In this document: piece by piece, positions 9,273 through 18,815 of the stretch
Position numbering within the stretch: the stretch's first letter is position 1
Layout: each line of letters starts with the position of its first letter
Source: Variovorax paradoxus NBRC 15149
GTDB lineage: Bacteria; Pseudomonadota; Gammaproteobacteria; Burkholderiales; Burkholderiaceae_C
NCBI RefSeq assembly: GCF_001591365.1
Contig: NZ_BCUT01000001.1
Span: forward strand, 2,232,001-2,296,000
Reading direction: 5' to 3'
Length of the DNA stretch: 64,000 bases
The notes under the pieces: generated by a model
Told to the model about the DNA's origin: nothing
Databases searched by the model: none
Seen by the model: only the letters and a program-made list of their open reading frames with translations
Program-made: the position numbers and the translations under genes

Positions 9273-10124
9273 ATGTCGAAAGACAAGACAGCGCGGCTCA
9301 ACCGCTTGCTCACCAACGGCCGCTGCCTGGACATCGCCCTGGATCACGGCGTGTGCAACGAGCCCTCCTTCCTCGACGGCCTGGAAGACATGCCCCAGGT
9401 CATGGAGAAGCTCCTGGCCGCCGGCCCCGACGCGATCCAGCTCAACTACGGCCAGTCCGACCTGCTGCAGGACCGCCCGGGGCGCAACAAGCCCGCGCTG
9501 GTGATGCGCATCGACATGGGCAACCCCTACAACGCCACGCTGCACCGCGTGATGTGGGCCCAGCTGCAGAACGAGCATGACCCGGTGCTGCCGGCCGTGC
9601 AGCGCGACGCGGCCTGCGTGGTGGTCAACCTCTTCATGCTGCCCAACGAGCCCGACCTGTTCCGCCAGTGCGTGCAGAACATCGCGCGCGTGCGCGCCGA
9701 CTGCGACCGCTACGGCATGCCGCTGATGATCGAGCCGCTGGTGATGCAGTCGCCCACGCCCGGCAGCCGCTACCAGGTCGACGGCGACGCCGAGAAGATC
9801 GTCACGCTGGTGCGCCTTGCGCGCGAGATGGGCGCCGACATCGTCAAGGCCGACCCGACCAGCGACCCGAAGGACTTCCACCGCGTGGTGCAGGCCGCGC
9901 GCTGCCCCGTGCTCGTGCGCGGCGGCGGGCGCGAAGACCTGCAGCAGGTGTTCGCGCGCTCTCGCGTGCTGCTGGACCAGGGCGCCGTCGGCATGGTGTA
10001 CGGGCGCAACGTCTACCAGCACGCCAACCCCTCGGCCGTGGTGAGTGCGCTGATGGCCATGATCCACCGCGGCGCGAGCGCCGAGGCGGCCTGGGCCCTC
10101 TACGAATCGGACGGCGCGAAGTAA
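9273..10124 (+). CDS. Class I aldolase of the DeoC/LsrF/FbaB (DhnA) family
   Basis: This 283-residue (beta/alpha)8 aldolase has CLDIALDHG at residues 18-25 and the Schiff-base lysine K192 in the DIVKADPT segment. The C-terminal phosphate-binding glycines lie in VRGGGRED and GMVYGRN. The family includes archaeal-type class I fructose-bisphosphate aldolase and LsrF. AAGGAG precedes the ATG by about 9 nt. It is the last gene of the plus-strand operon, 45 bp after the AKR. With the kinase and GlpD-like dehydrogenase it could cleave a ketose 1-phosphate to dihydroxyacetone phosphate plus an aldehyde (inferred). Confidence 0.87.
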   Translation: MSKDKTARLNRLLTNGRCLDIALDHGVCNEPSFLDGLEDMPQVMEKLLAAGPDAIQLNYGQSDLLQDRPGRNKPALVMRIDMGNPYNATLHRVMWAQLQNEHDPVLPAVQRDAACVVVNLFMLPNEPDLFRQCVQNIARVRADCDRYGMPLMIEPLVMQSPTPGSRYQVDGDAEKIVTLVRLAREMGADIVKADPTSDPKDFHRVVQAARCPVLVRGGGREDLQQVFARSRVLLDQGAVGMVYGRNVYQHANPSAVVSALMAMIHRGASAEAAWALYESDGAK

Positions 10125-10146
10125 GACAAACAAGAAATCAGCACGG

Positions 10147-10183
10147 CAGGCGATGCACCCGTCGCCAGCCGGGGTGCGTCCTG
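10147..10183 (+). other. Imperfect hairpin downstream of the aldolase gene
   Basis: GATGCACCC and GGGTGCGTC can pair (with one G-U) around a loop of about ten bases, 23 bp after the aldolase stop; CAG/CTG may extend the stem. There is no T-run after it, so it is not a standard intrinsic terminator. It may mark the end of the operon or protect the 3' end of the transcript. Confidence 0.35.
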
Positions 10184-10249
10184 CGCGCGCACTGGAGAGG
10201 GATCGAGCAATGGGTTGCCCTGCGACTTTCCAACAACCTGGAGGCGACG

Positions 10250-13200
10250 ATGAAGATCCGGTATTTCCTGATGGCGTTCCTGGCCCCGCTCGTCACATTG
10301 CTGACGCATGCGGCCATCACCGGGGTCAGCCCGATGACCACCCTCGGCAACATGGCCACGGCGGTTTCCGAGGCCGTTGCCGACCCGCTCCCGCTGCAGG
10401 GGCCGGGCCTGGGCAACCTCAGCTACACATCGGCGGAACTGTTCAAGCCGGTGTCGATGATCACGAGCCTCGCGCACCCGCTCGACCCGGCGCACAGCAG
10501 TGCCTACGAGTCGCGAGAGGTGCCCGCCACCTACCCGGGCCGCAAGGACTACGGCATGAACGCGGGCATCATGGTCAACGGCTACTTCCTGACCTCCTTC
10601 GCGCCGGACAGCGGCCTGGGCCCGGGCGGCTTCCTGCTGTACGACGTGTCGAACCCGCGCCAGATCCGGCTGGTCAAGAAGATCTACGAACCCGATGACG
10701 CGACAGGTGGCCGCACCAAGGAGTTCCGCGAAACGCACTCCTTCGGCACCGCGAAGATCGGCGGCAAGACGTACGTGGTGCTGCCCAGCATCAACGGCGT
10801 GGAGTTCTGGGACTTCACCGACGTCAACGACATCAAACAGGTGAAGAAGCTGGCGCTGCCCGGCGTCAACGCGGGCGACTACGAGAACGTCGCCTGGCAG
10901 CTCTGGTGGCAGGCGCCCTACCTGTACGTGGCCTCGGCGGGCCGCGGCATCTTCATCGTCGATGCTGCGGACCCCGCGAACGCCGTGGTGGCGAACCGCG
11001 GCGCCGGCAAGCCCAACCCGGTGCCCACGGGCGAACTCGGCAACTTCCGGATCGGACCGATCTTCACCATGGGCAACCACATGGTGCTGACCGCGATGGA
11101 AAGCAATGGCGGCTTCGCGAGCCTCGACATCTCCGACCCGCTCAACCCCAAGGTGCTCGATTCCATCGTGGGCACCACGCCGTTCTACTACGCCACCTGC
11201 TTCGACGGCAGGAACCTGCACGTCTCGACGCGCGGCAGCGGCGCGAAGATGTACAGCTACGACCTCTCCGACCGCTCGCGCTTCGTGGCCGAGGACAACC
11301 GGCTGGTCATCGACGAACAGCTGTACTGCGCCACGCAGGACAACTACGTGATCCAGGGCGCGCAAACGCGCATCCACAAGGTCGACGTGAGCAATCCGCT
11401 CAATCACGTGGAGGTGGGCCGCGGCAGCATCCTGCGCGAGGACGACCCGAACTACTCGCATTCGGACAACGGCCAGGTCGCGATGTTCGGCAACCTGGTC
11501 TTCGTGGGCAACGACCACGGCTCGGGCAGCGGCTTCGTCGTGCATGCGGTGGACCCGGACACCACCCGGCCCGAGGTGAAGCAGGTCTCGCCGGCCAACG
11601 GCGCGAAGCAGCAGGCCCTGAGCTCGCGCATCGGCCTGGGCATGACGGACAACATCCGCCCCGAGAGCGTGAACGCCAACACCTTCATCGTGCGGCCGGT
11701 GGGCGGCAACACGCTCGCGGGCACCTACAGCGTGCAGCTGGGCATCATCAATTTCCACCCGGAGCTGCCGCTTTCTCCGGGCACCAGCTATGAAGTGTTC
11801 CTGCCCGCCAACGGGGTGAAGGACTATGCGGGCAATGCCATCGGCGCCGACTTCAAGTCGACCTTCAACACCGGCAACGCGACCGACATCAACCTGCAGC
11901 ACTACTGGACGCTGGCCGGCAACCTGTCCGACCCGATCGGCAGCAACAACGGCACGCCGGCGTCGGGCGATACCTTTGAAAGCATCGGCATGAGCTTCGC
12001 GAACCGCACCGCCGGCGTGCCGCTGAAGAACGACAGCGTCGCCACCGTGCTCGGCGGCACCGCGTCGCTGAGCTTCTACATGAAGACCACGCAGGCCGGC
12101 AGCGCGAACCCATGGACCGCACCGGGCATCTTCGGGCGCGACCAGGCCAGCGGAGCGGACGACGTGTTCTGGGGCTGGATCGACGGCAGCGGCTTCATGA
12201 ACCTCTCGGTCGCGAACAAGGCCGCCAACAACCCCGGCACCCGCTCGCTGGCGGCCGTGAACGACGGCAACTGGCACCACGTGGTGATGACGCGCGACGC
12301 GGCCTCGGGCGCGCAGGCCATGTACGTGGACGGCGTGAAGACCAGCTCCACGGGCCTCACCGGCACCAAGGGGCTCGCGAACAAGTTCCAGGTCATGGGC
12401 CAGATCCAGGGCAACGCCGACCTGTTCAAGGGCACGCTGGCGGAAGTGCGCGTGTACAGCCGCGTGCTCACCGACGGCGAGGTGGCCACGCTGCGCGGGC
12501 AGGCGATCATCGGCGACCCCGGCATCGGCGGCGGTCCGAAGATCGTCAACGGCCAACTGGTGTTCGACCCGGCCACGCTCGGCAGCAGCGGCGCGCAGTT
12601 CCGCTGGAACTTCGGCGACGGCACGCGGACGGCCTACTCCACCCAGCCGCGCTACACCTATACCTACACGCGACCGGGGCACTACACCGTGACGCTGACG
12701 GTGCGCGACGCAAGCGGCCGCGAGACTTTCTACACCTACAACCTCACCGTGATCGTGCCGGTCACGGCGCGGGCGCCCACGCACACGACCAACATCGCAG
12801 GCGATGCGAATTCGGTCTACTCGCTCAACCCCGACAGCGGCACGGTCGCCGCCGTCGACGCGCAGACCCTGGCCAAGCGCTGGGAAGTGCGCGTGGGCGA
12901 CGAGCCGAAGACGCTGGCCGTGGGACCGGATGGGCGCATCTGGGTCGCGGTGCAGGGCGAGGACAAGCTGGTGGCGCTCAGCGCGGCCGACGGCAGCCTC
13001 TCGGCCACCGTGCCGCTGGCCTACGGCAGCGGCCCCTACGGCGTGGCCTTCACGCCCGACGGCGCGAAGGGCTTGCTGACGCTGGAGAGCAAGTCGGTGC
13101 TGATGAGCTTCGACCCGAGCAACGGCGCCACCACCGGCGCGGTTGCGCTCGAAGGCAGCCTGCGCGGCATTGCCGTGAGCTCCGATGCGCAGGTGGCCTA

Positions 13201-14983
13201 CGTCACCCGCTTCAAGTCGAAGCTGACGGGCGGCCAGCTGCACAAGGTGAACCTGCAGAGCATGAGCGCGATGCCCACGATCGCGCTGCCGGTGGACACC
13301 ACCACGGTGGACACCGAGAGCCGCGCGCGCGGCGTGGCCAACTACCTGAGCCAGGTGGTGATCTCGCCCGACGGCCGGCGCGCGGTGCTGCCTTCGAAGA
13401 AGGACAACATCGTGCGCGGCCGCTTCCGCGACGGCGTGGACCTGACGCACGACCAGAGCGTGCGTTCCATCCTCTCGCAGGTCGACCTGCAGGCGGCGGC
13501 GGAAGTGTTCGGCGAGCAGATCGACTTCGACGACCGCGCACCGGCGCGTGCGGCGCTGTTCTCTCCGCCCGGCGACTACCTCTTCGTGGCGCAGATGGAA
13601 GGCAACCGCGTCGCCATCGTCGACCCGTACAGCCGGGCCGTGCGCGGAGAGATCAACGCGAGCAGTGCGCCGCACGGCCTGTACCTGGACGCGGCGCGCA
13701 AGCGGCTGTTCGTCAACAACTTCCTTGCGCGCTCGGTGTCGGTGCACGACGTGTCGCTGGTGCTATCGTCGGAATCGGCGGCGGCGACCTTCCTGCAGAA
13801 CGTGGCGACGGTCGCGCAGGAGCCGATGGCGGCCGCGGCGCTGCGCGGCAAGCAGGTGTTCTACAACGCCTCCGACCGGCGCATGAGCAAGGACAACTAC
13901 ATCTCCTGCGCGAGCTGCCATGCGGACGGCGGCGATGACGGCATGGTGTGGGACTTCACGCAGCGCGGCGAGGGCCTCCGACGCACCATCAGCCTCATGG
14001 GCCGGCGCGGCGCGGGCCACGGCAAGATGCACTGGACCGCCAACTTCGACGAGGTGCAGGACTTCGAGAACGACATCCGCAACGAGTTCGGCGGCACGGG
14101 CTTTCTGACGAATGCGGATTTCGCCGCCACGGTCGACCCCTTGGGCGCGCCCAAGGCCGGCAAGAGTGCGCAGCTCGACGATCTTGCGGCCTACCTGAGT
14201 TCGCTGAACAAGTACATGCGCAGCCCGGCGCGTGCGGCGGACGGCAGCTTGAGCGTGGAGGCGGCGCGCGGCCAGACGGTGTTCAACACCGCGCAGTGCG
14301 CCACCTGCCACACCGGCGGTACTTTCCGCGACGGCCTGCGGCACGACGTGGGCACGATCCAGCTCTCGTCGGGCAAGGGCCACAACCAGCCCCTCGCGGG
14401 GCTGGGCTTCGACACGCCGACGCTCTCGGGCACCTGGAACACGGCGGCCTTCTTCCACAACGGGCAAGCCGCGACGCTGCAGGACGTGCTGAACAGCGGC
14501 CACGGCAATGCCTCGAGCCTGCCGCCAGCGGACGTGGTGGCGCTGCGCGAGTACGTGCGCTCGCTGGACACGGCCCCGGCGGTGGTGACGCGGCTGCGCT
14601 CGGACCTCAATCCGACGATGTGCGTGAACATCAAGGGCGGGGCGACGGCGAGCGGCACGGTGGCGGTGCAGTGGCCCTGCGGCACGGCGAGCCACGAGAA
14701 GTTCACGGTGACGTCGGTCACGGGCGGCTATGTGCAGCTGGTGGCCGAGCACAGCGGCCTGTGCCTGGCGCAGAACGGCACCGCGACGACCAACGCGCCG
14801 GTGGTGCAGCTGGCATGCACGGTGGGCAACACGGCGCAGTGGAGTCTGGCCGTCGGCACGCTGCGCAACCGCGCCTCGGGCTCGTGCCTCGACGTGCCGA
14901 ATGGCTCGACGACGCAGGACACGGCGCTGATCACGTGGACCTGCAATGGGGGGAACAACCAGAACTGGACGCAGCTGCCTTAG
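10250..14983 (+). CDS. Large exported mosaic protein: LVIVD propeller, Ig-like, LamG, PKD, YVTN propeller, di-haem c, ricin lectin
   Basis: This 1577-residue protein begins with a signal peptide (residues 1 to about 21). Modules in order: LVIVD-type repeats (about 40-435; e.g. DISDPLNPKVLDSIVG); SbsA/Big_5-like Ig domain (about 439-544); LamG/concanavalin jelly roll (about 548-754; NDGNWHHVVMTRD); PKD domain (about 762-838; FRWNFGDGT); YVTN-type beta-propeller (about 844-1177); MauG/peroxidase-like c-type haem region with two CxxCH sites (C1220-H1224 and C1350-H1354); and C-terminal ricin-B lectin repeats (about 1450-1577, ending NQNWTQ). It should be exported and haem-loaded in the periplasm or outside. 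GGAG precedes the ATG at 10250; the upstream open frame lacks a signal peptide. Lectin and LamG modules suggest carbohydrate binding and the haem part oxidation, but the overall function is unknown. Confidence 0.85.
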   Translation: MKIRYFLMAFLAPLVTLLTHAAITGVSPMTTLGNMATAVSEAVADPLPLQGPGLGNLSYTSAELFKPVSMITSLAHPLDPAHSSAYESREVPATYPGRKDYGMNAGIMVNGYFLTSFAPDSGLGPGGFLLYDVSNPRQIRLVKKIYEPDDATGGRTKEFRETHSFGTAKIGGKTYVVLPSINGVEFWDFTDVNDIKQVKKLALPGVNAGDYENVAWQLWWQAPYLYVASAGRGIFIVDAADPANAVVANRGAGKPNPVPTGELGNFRIGPIFTMGNHMVLTAMESNGGFASLDISDPLNPKVLDSIVGTTPFYYATCFDGRNLHVSTRGSGAKMYSYDLSDRSRFVAEDNRLVIDEQLYCATQDNYVIQGAQTRIHKVDVSNPLNHVEVGRGSILREDDPNYSHSDNGQVAMFGNLVFVGNDHGSGSGFVVHAVDPDTTRPEVKQVSPANGAKQQALSSRIGLGMTDNIRPESVNANTFIVRPVGGNTLAGTYSVQLGIINFHPELPLSPGTSYEVFLPANGVKDYAGNAIGADFKSTFNTGNATDINLQHYWTLAGNLSDPIGSNNGTPASGDTFESIGMSFANRTAGVPLKNDSVATVLGGTASLSFYMKTTQAGSANPWTAPGIFGRDQASGADDVFWGWIDGSGFMNLSVANKAANNPGTRSLAAVNDGNWHHVVMTRDAASGAQAMYVDGVKTSSTGLTGTKGLANKFQVMGQIQGNADLFKGTLAEVRVYSRVLTDGEVATLRGQAIIGDPGIGGGPKIVNGQLVFDPATLGSSGAQFRWNFGDGTRTAYSTQPRYTYTYTRPGHYTVTLTVRDASGRETFYTYNLTVIVPVTARAPTHTTNIAGDANSVYSLNPDSGTVAAVDAQTLAKRWEVRVGDEPKTLAVGPDGRIWVAVQGEDKLVALSAADGSLSATVPLAYGSGPYGVAFTPDGAKGLLTLESKSVLMSFDPSNGATTGAVALEGSLRGIAVSSDAQVAYVTRFKSKLTGGQLHKVNLQSMSAMPTIALPVDTTTVDTESRARGVANYLSQVVISPDGRRAVLPSKKDNIVRGRFRDGVDLTHDQSVRSILSQVDLQAAAEVFGEQIDFDDRAPARAALFSPPGDYLFVAQMEGNRVAIVDPYSRAVRGEINASSAPHGLYLDAARKRLFVNNFLARSVSVHDVSLVLSSESAAATFLQNVATVAQEPMAAAALRGKQVFYNASDRRMSKDNYISCASCHADGGDDGMVWDFTQRGEGLRRTISLMGRRGAGHGKMHWTANFDEVQDFENDIRNEFGGTGFLTNADFAATVDPLGAPKAGKSAQLDDLAAYLSSLNKYMRSPARAADGSLSVEAARGQTVFNTAQCATCHTGGTFRDGLRHDVGTIQLSSGKGHNQPLAGLGFDTPTLSGTWNTAAFFHNGQAATLQDVLNSGHGNASSLPPADVVALREYVRSLDTAPAVVTRLRSDLNPTMCVNIKGGATASGTVAVQWPCGTASHEKFTVTSVTGGYVQLVAEHSGLCLAQNGTATTNAPVVQLACTVGNTAQWSLAVGTLRNRASGSCLDVPNGSTTQDTALITWTCNGGNNQNWTQLP

Positions 14984-15016
14984 GGCTTGCTTTTGTTTCG
15001 GGGCGCTCTTGTTCAG

Positions 15017-15518
<502 letters not shown>

Positions 15519-15599
15519 AGCCGGCGAAAAGGCCCACCGAAACGGGCCCCGCGCACCAGGAAGCGGCACGGACCATTGGCACCATTCGTGCTAGTACCG

Positions 15600-15627
15600 T
15601 TGACAGCGAATTGTTTATGGTTAAAGT
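15600..15627 (+). promoter_or_regulatory. Putative sigma-70 promoter of the liv-type operon
   Basis: A perfect -35 box TTGACA (15600-15605) is followed after 16 bp by TAAAGT (15622-15627) in a locally AT-rich stretch that stands out from the GC-rich surroundings. It lies about 85 bp upstream of the binding-protein start. The -10 match is only partial. Confidence 0.45.
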
Positions 15628-15712
15628 ATTTAGCTATCAACGGTTCGACATCTTCGGTGCTGCATGGCGCGGCGCCGGGACGTCGTTTCACCCTTCCTCT
15701 GCCGGAGAATCC

Positions 15713-16918
15713 ATGAGCCACCCGTCCCCGAAGTCGCCCGCGCTGCCGCGCACCCTGCTTTCGCTGCTGCTCTGTGGCGCGGCCCTTGGTGGCGCGGCAT
15801 CGGCCATGGCCGCGCCCGTGAAGGTGGGCCTGGCGCTCGACATCTCGGGCCCGTTCGCGGCATTGGGCGCCGAGGCGCGCGACGGCTTCGCGCTCGGCAT
15901 CAAGCAGCTGGGCGGCAAGCTCGGCGGGCAGGACGTGGAGTTCGTGCAGGCCGACATGGCCGGCAGCCCCGACCAGGCCAAGCAGCTGGTCGACCGCATG
16001 ATCCAGCGCGACAAGATCGACCTCTTCAGCGGCCCGATCGGCTCCAACGTGGCGCTGGCCGTGGGCCCGACGCTGTTCAATGCCAAGGTGCCGTACCTCT
16101 CGGCCAATGCCGGCCCGAGCCAGTTCGCGGGCGCGCAGTGCAATGCGTATTTCTTCGGCACCGCCTACCAGAACGACCAGTTCCACGAGGCCGCCGGCAA
16201 GTTCGCGCAGGACCGCGGCTTCAAGAAGACCGTGCTGATCGCGCCCAACTATCCCGCGGGCAAGGATGCACTGGGCGGCTTCAAGCGCCAGTTCAAGGGC
16301 CAGGTGGCCGACGAGCTCTACACCAAGCTCGGCCAGATCGACTACGCCGCAGAGCTCGCGCAGCTGCGCGCGGCCAAGCCCGACTCCATCTACTTCTTCC
16401 TGCCCGGCGCGATGGGCATCAACTTCATCAAGCAGTTCGTGGGCGCGGGCCTGTCGAAGGACATCACGCTCGTGACCAGCGGCTTCTCGGCCGACGAGGA
16501 CGTGATCGGCGCGGTGGGCGAACCGATGCTGGGCCTGTTCAACACCTCGCACTGGGCACACGACCTCGACAACGCCGCCAACAAGGCCTTCGTGGCCGCG
16601 TTCCGCAAGGAATACAACGGCCGCTACCCTTCCGTGTACGCGGCGCAGGCCTATGACGCGATCCTGGCGATGGATGCGGCCGTGAAGCAATCGGGCGGCA
16701 ACGCGCAGAACCGCGAGGCCGTGGTGGCCGCGCTCAAGAAGGCCAACTACGCATCCACGCGCGGCAGCTTCAAGTACGCGAACAACCACTATCCGGTCGA
16801 GAACTTCTACCTGCGCGTGATCGGCAAGGACGCACAGGGCAAGGTCACGAACAAGCTGATCAACACGGTTCTCACGAACTACGGCGACTCGTACGCCGAC
16901 AAGTGTCCCCTCAAGTGA
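15713..16918 (+). CDS. Branched-chain amino-acid-type ABC transporter binding protein (LivK-like)
   Basis: This 401-residue exported protein has a cleavable signal peptide ending near AMAAP (about residue 35) and a type I periplasmic binding fold (peripla_BP_6) opening VGLALDISGPFAALGAEARDG. GGAG lies 10 nt before the ATG. Its stop overlaps the GTG of the permease gene. The full set of receptor, two permeases and two ATPases follows in order. Relatives import amino acids, amides, urea or aromatic acids, so the ligand cannot be fixed by sequence alone. Confidence 0.9.
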   Translation: MSHPSPKSPALPRTLLSLLLCGAALGGAASAMAAPVKVGLALDISGPFAALGAEARDGFALGIKQLGGKLGGQDVEFVQADMAGSPDQAKQLVDRMIQRDKIDLFSGPIGSNVALAVGPTLFNAKVPYLSANAGPSQFAGAQCNAYFFGTAYQNDQFHEAAGKFAQDRGFKKTVLIAPNYPAGKDALGGFKRQFKGQVADELYTKLGQIDYAAELAQLRAAKPDSIYFFLPGAMGINFIKQFVGAGLSKDITLVTSGFSADEDVIGAVGEPMLGLFNTSHWAHDLDNAANKAFVAAFRKEYNGRYPSVYAAQAYDAILAMDAAVKQSGGNAQNREAVVAALKKANYASTRGSFKYANNHYPVENFYLRVIGKDAQGKVTNKLINTVLTNYGDSYADKCPLK

Positions 16919-17835
16919 GCGGCATCCTCGTTCTCGAGCAGCTGCTCAACGGCCTCGGCTATGGGCTGATGCTGTTCCTGCTGGCAGCGGGGCTCACGCT
17001 GGTGTTCGGCATCATGGACGTGCTGAACCTCGCGCATGGCTCGCTCTTCATGTCGGGCGCGTACGTGGCGGCCGAGGCGCACACGCGCACCGGTTCGTTC
17101 ACGGCAGCCATCGTGATCGCGGTGGCGGTCACGGTGGTGGTGGCGCTGCTGCTCGAGGTGCTGCTGATGCGCCGCCTCTACACGCGCGACCACCTGGCGC
17201 AGGTGCTGGCCACCTTCGGCGTGATCCTGGTGGCCGACGACATCGTCAAGATGGCCTGGGGCCCGTCGCCGGTGATGGCGCCGACGCCGGCCGCGCTGTC
17301 GGGGCCCATCGATCTGGTGGACGGCCTGCCCTACCCGTCCTACCGCCTCGTGATCCTCGCGGGCGGGCTGCTGGTGGCGCTTGCGCTCTACCTCCTGGTC
17401 AACCACACGCGCATCGGCATGCGGGTGCGCGCGGGCGCGTCCGACCGGCCGATGGCGGAGCTGATGGGCGTGCGCGTGGGCCGCATCTTCAACGGCGTGT
17501 TTTTGCTCGGCGCGGCGCTGGCCGCGCTGGCCGGCGCGCTGATGGGGCCGATCGTCGCGGTGCAGGTCGGCATGGGCGAGGCGATCCTGATTCCGGCGCT
17601 GGTGGTGCTGGTGATCGGCGGCATCGGTTCGGTGCGCGGCGCCTTCGTGGCCGCACTGATGGTGGGCGTGGTCGACACGGTCGGACGCGCCTTCGTGCCA
17701 ATGCTGCTGCGCGCCACGCTGCCGCCGGCCACGGCCGCCGACTTGGGCCCGCTGTTCGCCGAAGTCGCGATGTACGCGCTGATGGTCGTCGTTTTGATCT
17801 TCCGGCCCTCCGGCCTTTTCTCCGCCCGGTCATGA
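16915..17835 (+). CDS. livH: Branched-chain amino-acid-type ABC permease (LivH)
   Basis: This 306-residue multi-helix permease of BPD_transp_2 opens with LEQLLNGLGYGLMLFLLAAG and GIMDVLNLAHGSLFMSGAY, which is typical LivH sequence. The GTG at 16915 forms a GTGA overlap with the receptor stop; GTG at 16903 would add four residues and is the alternative. Neither has a clear Shine-Dalgarno, so translational coupling is likely. Its stop overlaps the start of the next permease gene. Confidence 0.9.
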   Translation: MSGILVLEQLLNGLGYGLMLFLLAAGLTLVFGIMDVLNLAHGSLFMSGAYVAAEAHTRTGSFTAAIVIAVAVTVVVALLLEVLLMRRLYTRDHLAQVLATFGVILVADDIVKMAWGPSPVMAPTPAALSGPIDLVDGLPYPSYRLVILAGGLLVALALYLLVNHTRIGMRVRAGASDRPMAELMGVRVGRIFNGVFLLGAALAALAGALMGPIVAVQVGMGEAILIPALVVLVIGGIGSVRGAFVAALMVGVVDTVGRAFVPMLLRATLPPATAADLGPLFAEVAMYALMVVVLIFRPSGLFSARS

Positions 17836-18815
17836 AGTTGTCCTCACGCTCTCTCGGCCTCGGGCTGCTCCTCCTCCTGCTGCTCGCGGCCTTTCCGCTG
17901 GTCGCGCCGCTGTTCGGGCTCGAGTTCTACATCGGCTTCGTGCGGCGCGTGCTCGTGGTGGCGCTGGCGGCTGCCAGCCTCAACTTCATCCTGGGCTTCG
18001 GCGGCATGGTGGCGCTCGGGCATGCGGGCTTCATCGGCATGGGCGCCTACACGGTGGTGGCGCTCAGCGATGCGGGCGTGGTGTCCGCATGGGTGATGTG
18101 GCCGCTGGCCGCGCTGGTGGCCGGCCTCGTCGCGGCGCTGATCGGCACGGTGGCGCTGCGCACGCGCGGCGTCTACTTCATCATGACCACGCTGGCCGTT
18201 GCGCAGATGCTGTACTTCGTGGTGGTTTCGCTGCGCCGCTATGGCGGCGACGACGGCTACACGCTGATGAGCCGGCCCACGCTGCTGCCAGGCCTCGACC
18301 TGGGCAACGAATCGAACTTCTACTGGGTGGTGCTGGCCATCGTGGCGCTCGCGCTCTGGTGGCTGCACCGCGCGACGCAATCGCGCTTCGGCCATGCGCT
18401 GATGGGCATCCGCGACAACGAGACGCGCATGCGGGCACTGGGCTACCCGGTGTTCAAGCTGCAGCTCGTCGCCTTTGCCATCGCTGGTGCCATCGCGGGG
18501 CTGGCCGGCGCGCTGCTCGCGGGCGGCAATGGCTTCGTGAGCCCGGCGACGATGCACTGGACGCAGTCGGCCACGCTGCTGGTGATGGTGGTGATCGGTG
18601 GACTGGGACGCAGCTGGGGCGGGCCGGTAGGCGCCGTGGTCTGGCTGGTGCTCGAGGAAGCGTTGAAGCAGCACACGGAGCATTGGCACATGCCGCTCGG
18701 GTTGCTGTTGATTGCTGTTGCGTTGTGGGCGCCTAAAGGGCTCGCAGCTTTGTACAAGCGCCGCTTGCCCCTCACCCCCACCCTCTCCCCAGAGGGGCGA
18801 GGGAGTAAAGCATGA
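17832..18815 (+). CDS. livM: Branched-chain amino-acid-type ABC permease (LivM)
   Basis: This 327-residue permease contains SLNFILGFGGMVALGHAGFI and TRGVYFIMTTLAVAQMLYF, the conserved LivM regions. The ATG overlaps the LivH stop (ATGA). The last dozen or so residues (LTPTLSPEGRGSKA) are encoded by a CCCTC..GAGGG repeat and look like an insertion-derived extension rather than family sequence. The stop overlaps the ATPase start by 4 nt. Confidence 0.9.
   Translation: MKLSSRSLGLGLLLLLLLAAFPLVAPLFGLEFYIGFVRRVLVVALAAASLNFILGFGGMVALGHAGFIGMGAYTVVALSDAGVVSAWVMWPLAALVAGLVAALIGTVALRTRGVYFIMTTLAVAQMLYFVVVSLRRYGGDDGYTLMSRPTLLPGLDLGNESNFYWVVLAIVALALWWLHRATQSRFGHALMGIRDNETRMRALGYPVFKLQLVAFAIAGAIAGLAGALLAGGNGFVSPATMHWTQSATLLVMVVIGGLGRSWGGPVGAVVWLVLEEALKQHTEHWHMPLGLLLIAVALWAPKGLAALYKRRLPLTPTLSPEGRGSKA
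18759..18805 (+). repeat. CCCTC..GAGGG hairpin repeat, copy C1, inside the livM-livG junction
   Basis: CGCCGCTTGCCCC is followed by an arm CCCTCTCCCC (18781-18790), the spacer AGA and a pairing arm GGGGCGAGGG. Similar copies occur at 40126-40233 and 45446-45482. The copy encodes the C-terminus of LivM. Its GGGAG (18801-18805) sits 6 nt before the ATPase ATG, so the repeat also supplies the ribosome binding site. Confidence 0.7.

Noticed and set aside
10147..10183. Intrinsic terminator after the aldolase gene.
   Set aside because: The stem has a wobble and bulge and no T-run follows; recorded as a hairpin only.
9668..10249. N-terminal extension of the mosaic protein frame into the aldolase gene.
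   Set aside because: The extension overlaps the aldolase gene and has no signal peptide. The ATG at 10250 has GGAG and a clean signal sequence.
10100..13747. A 1215-codon open frame on the minus strand opposite the mosaic protein gene, and other long antisense frames such as 1310-3181 and 3079-4431.
   Set aside because: High-GC codon bias leaves stops rare in opposite frames. Their translations are rich in Arg, Ala, His and Val without domains, while the opposite strand gives clear families.
16903..16914. Upstream GTG at 16903 as livH start.
   Set aside because: The GTG at 16915 gives the usual 4-nt overlap with the receptor stop, as at the other junctions of this operon. The upstream codon cannot be excluded.
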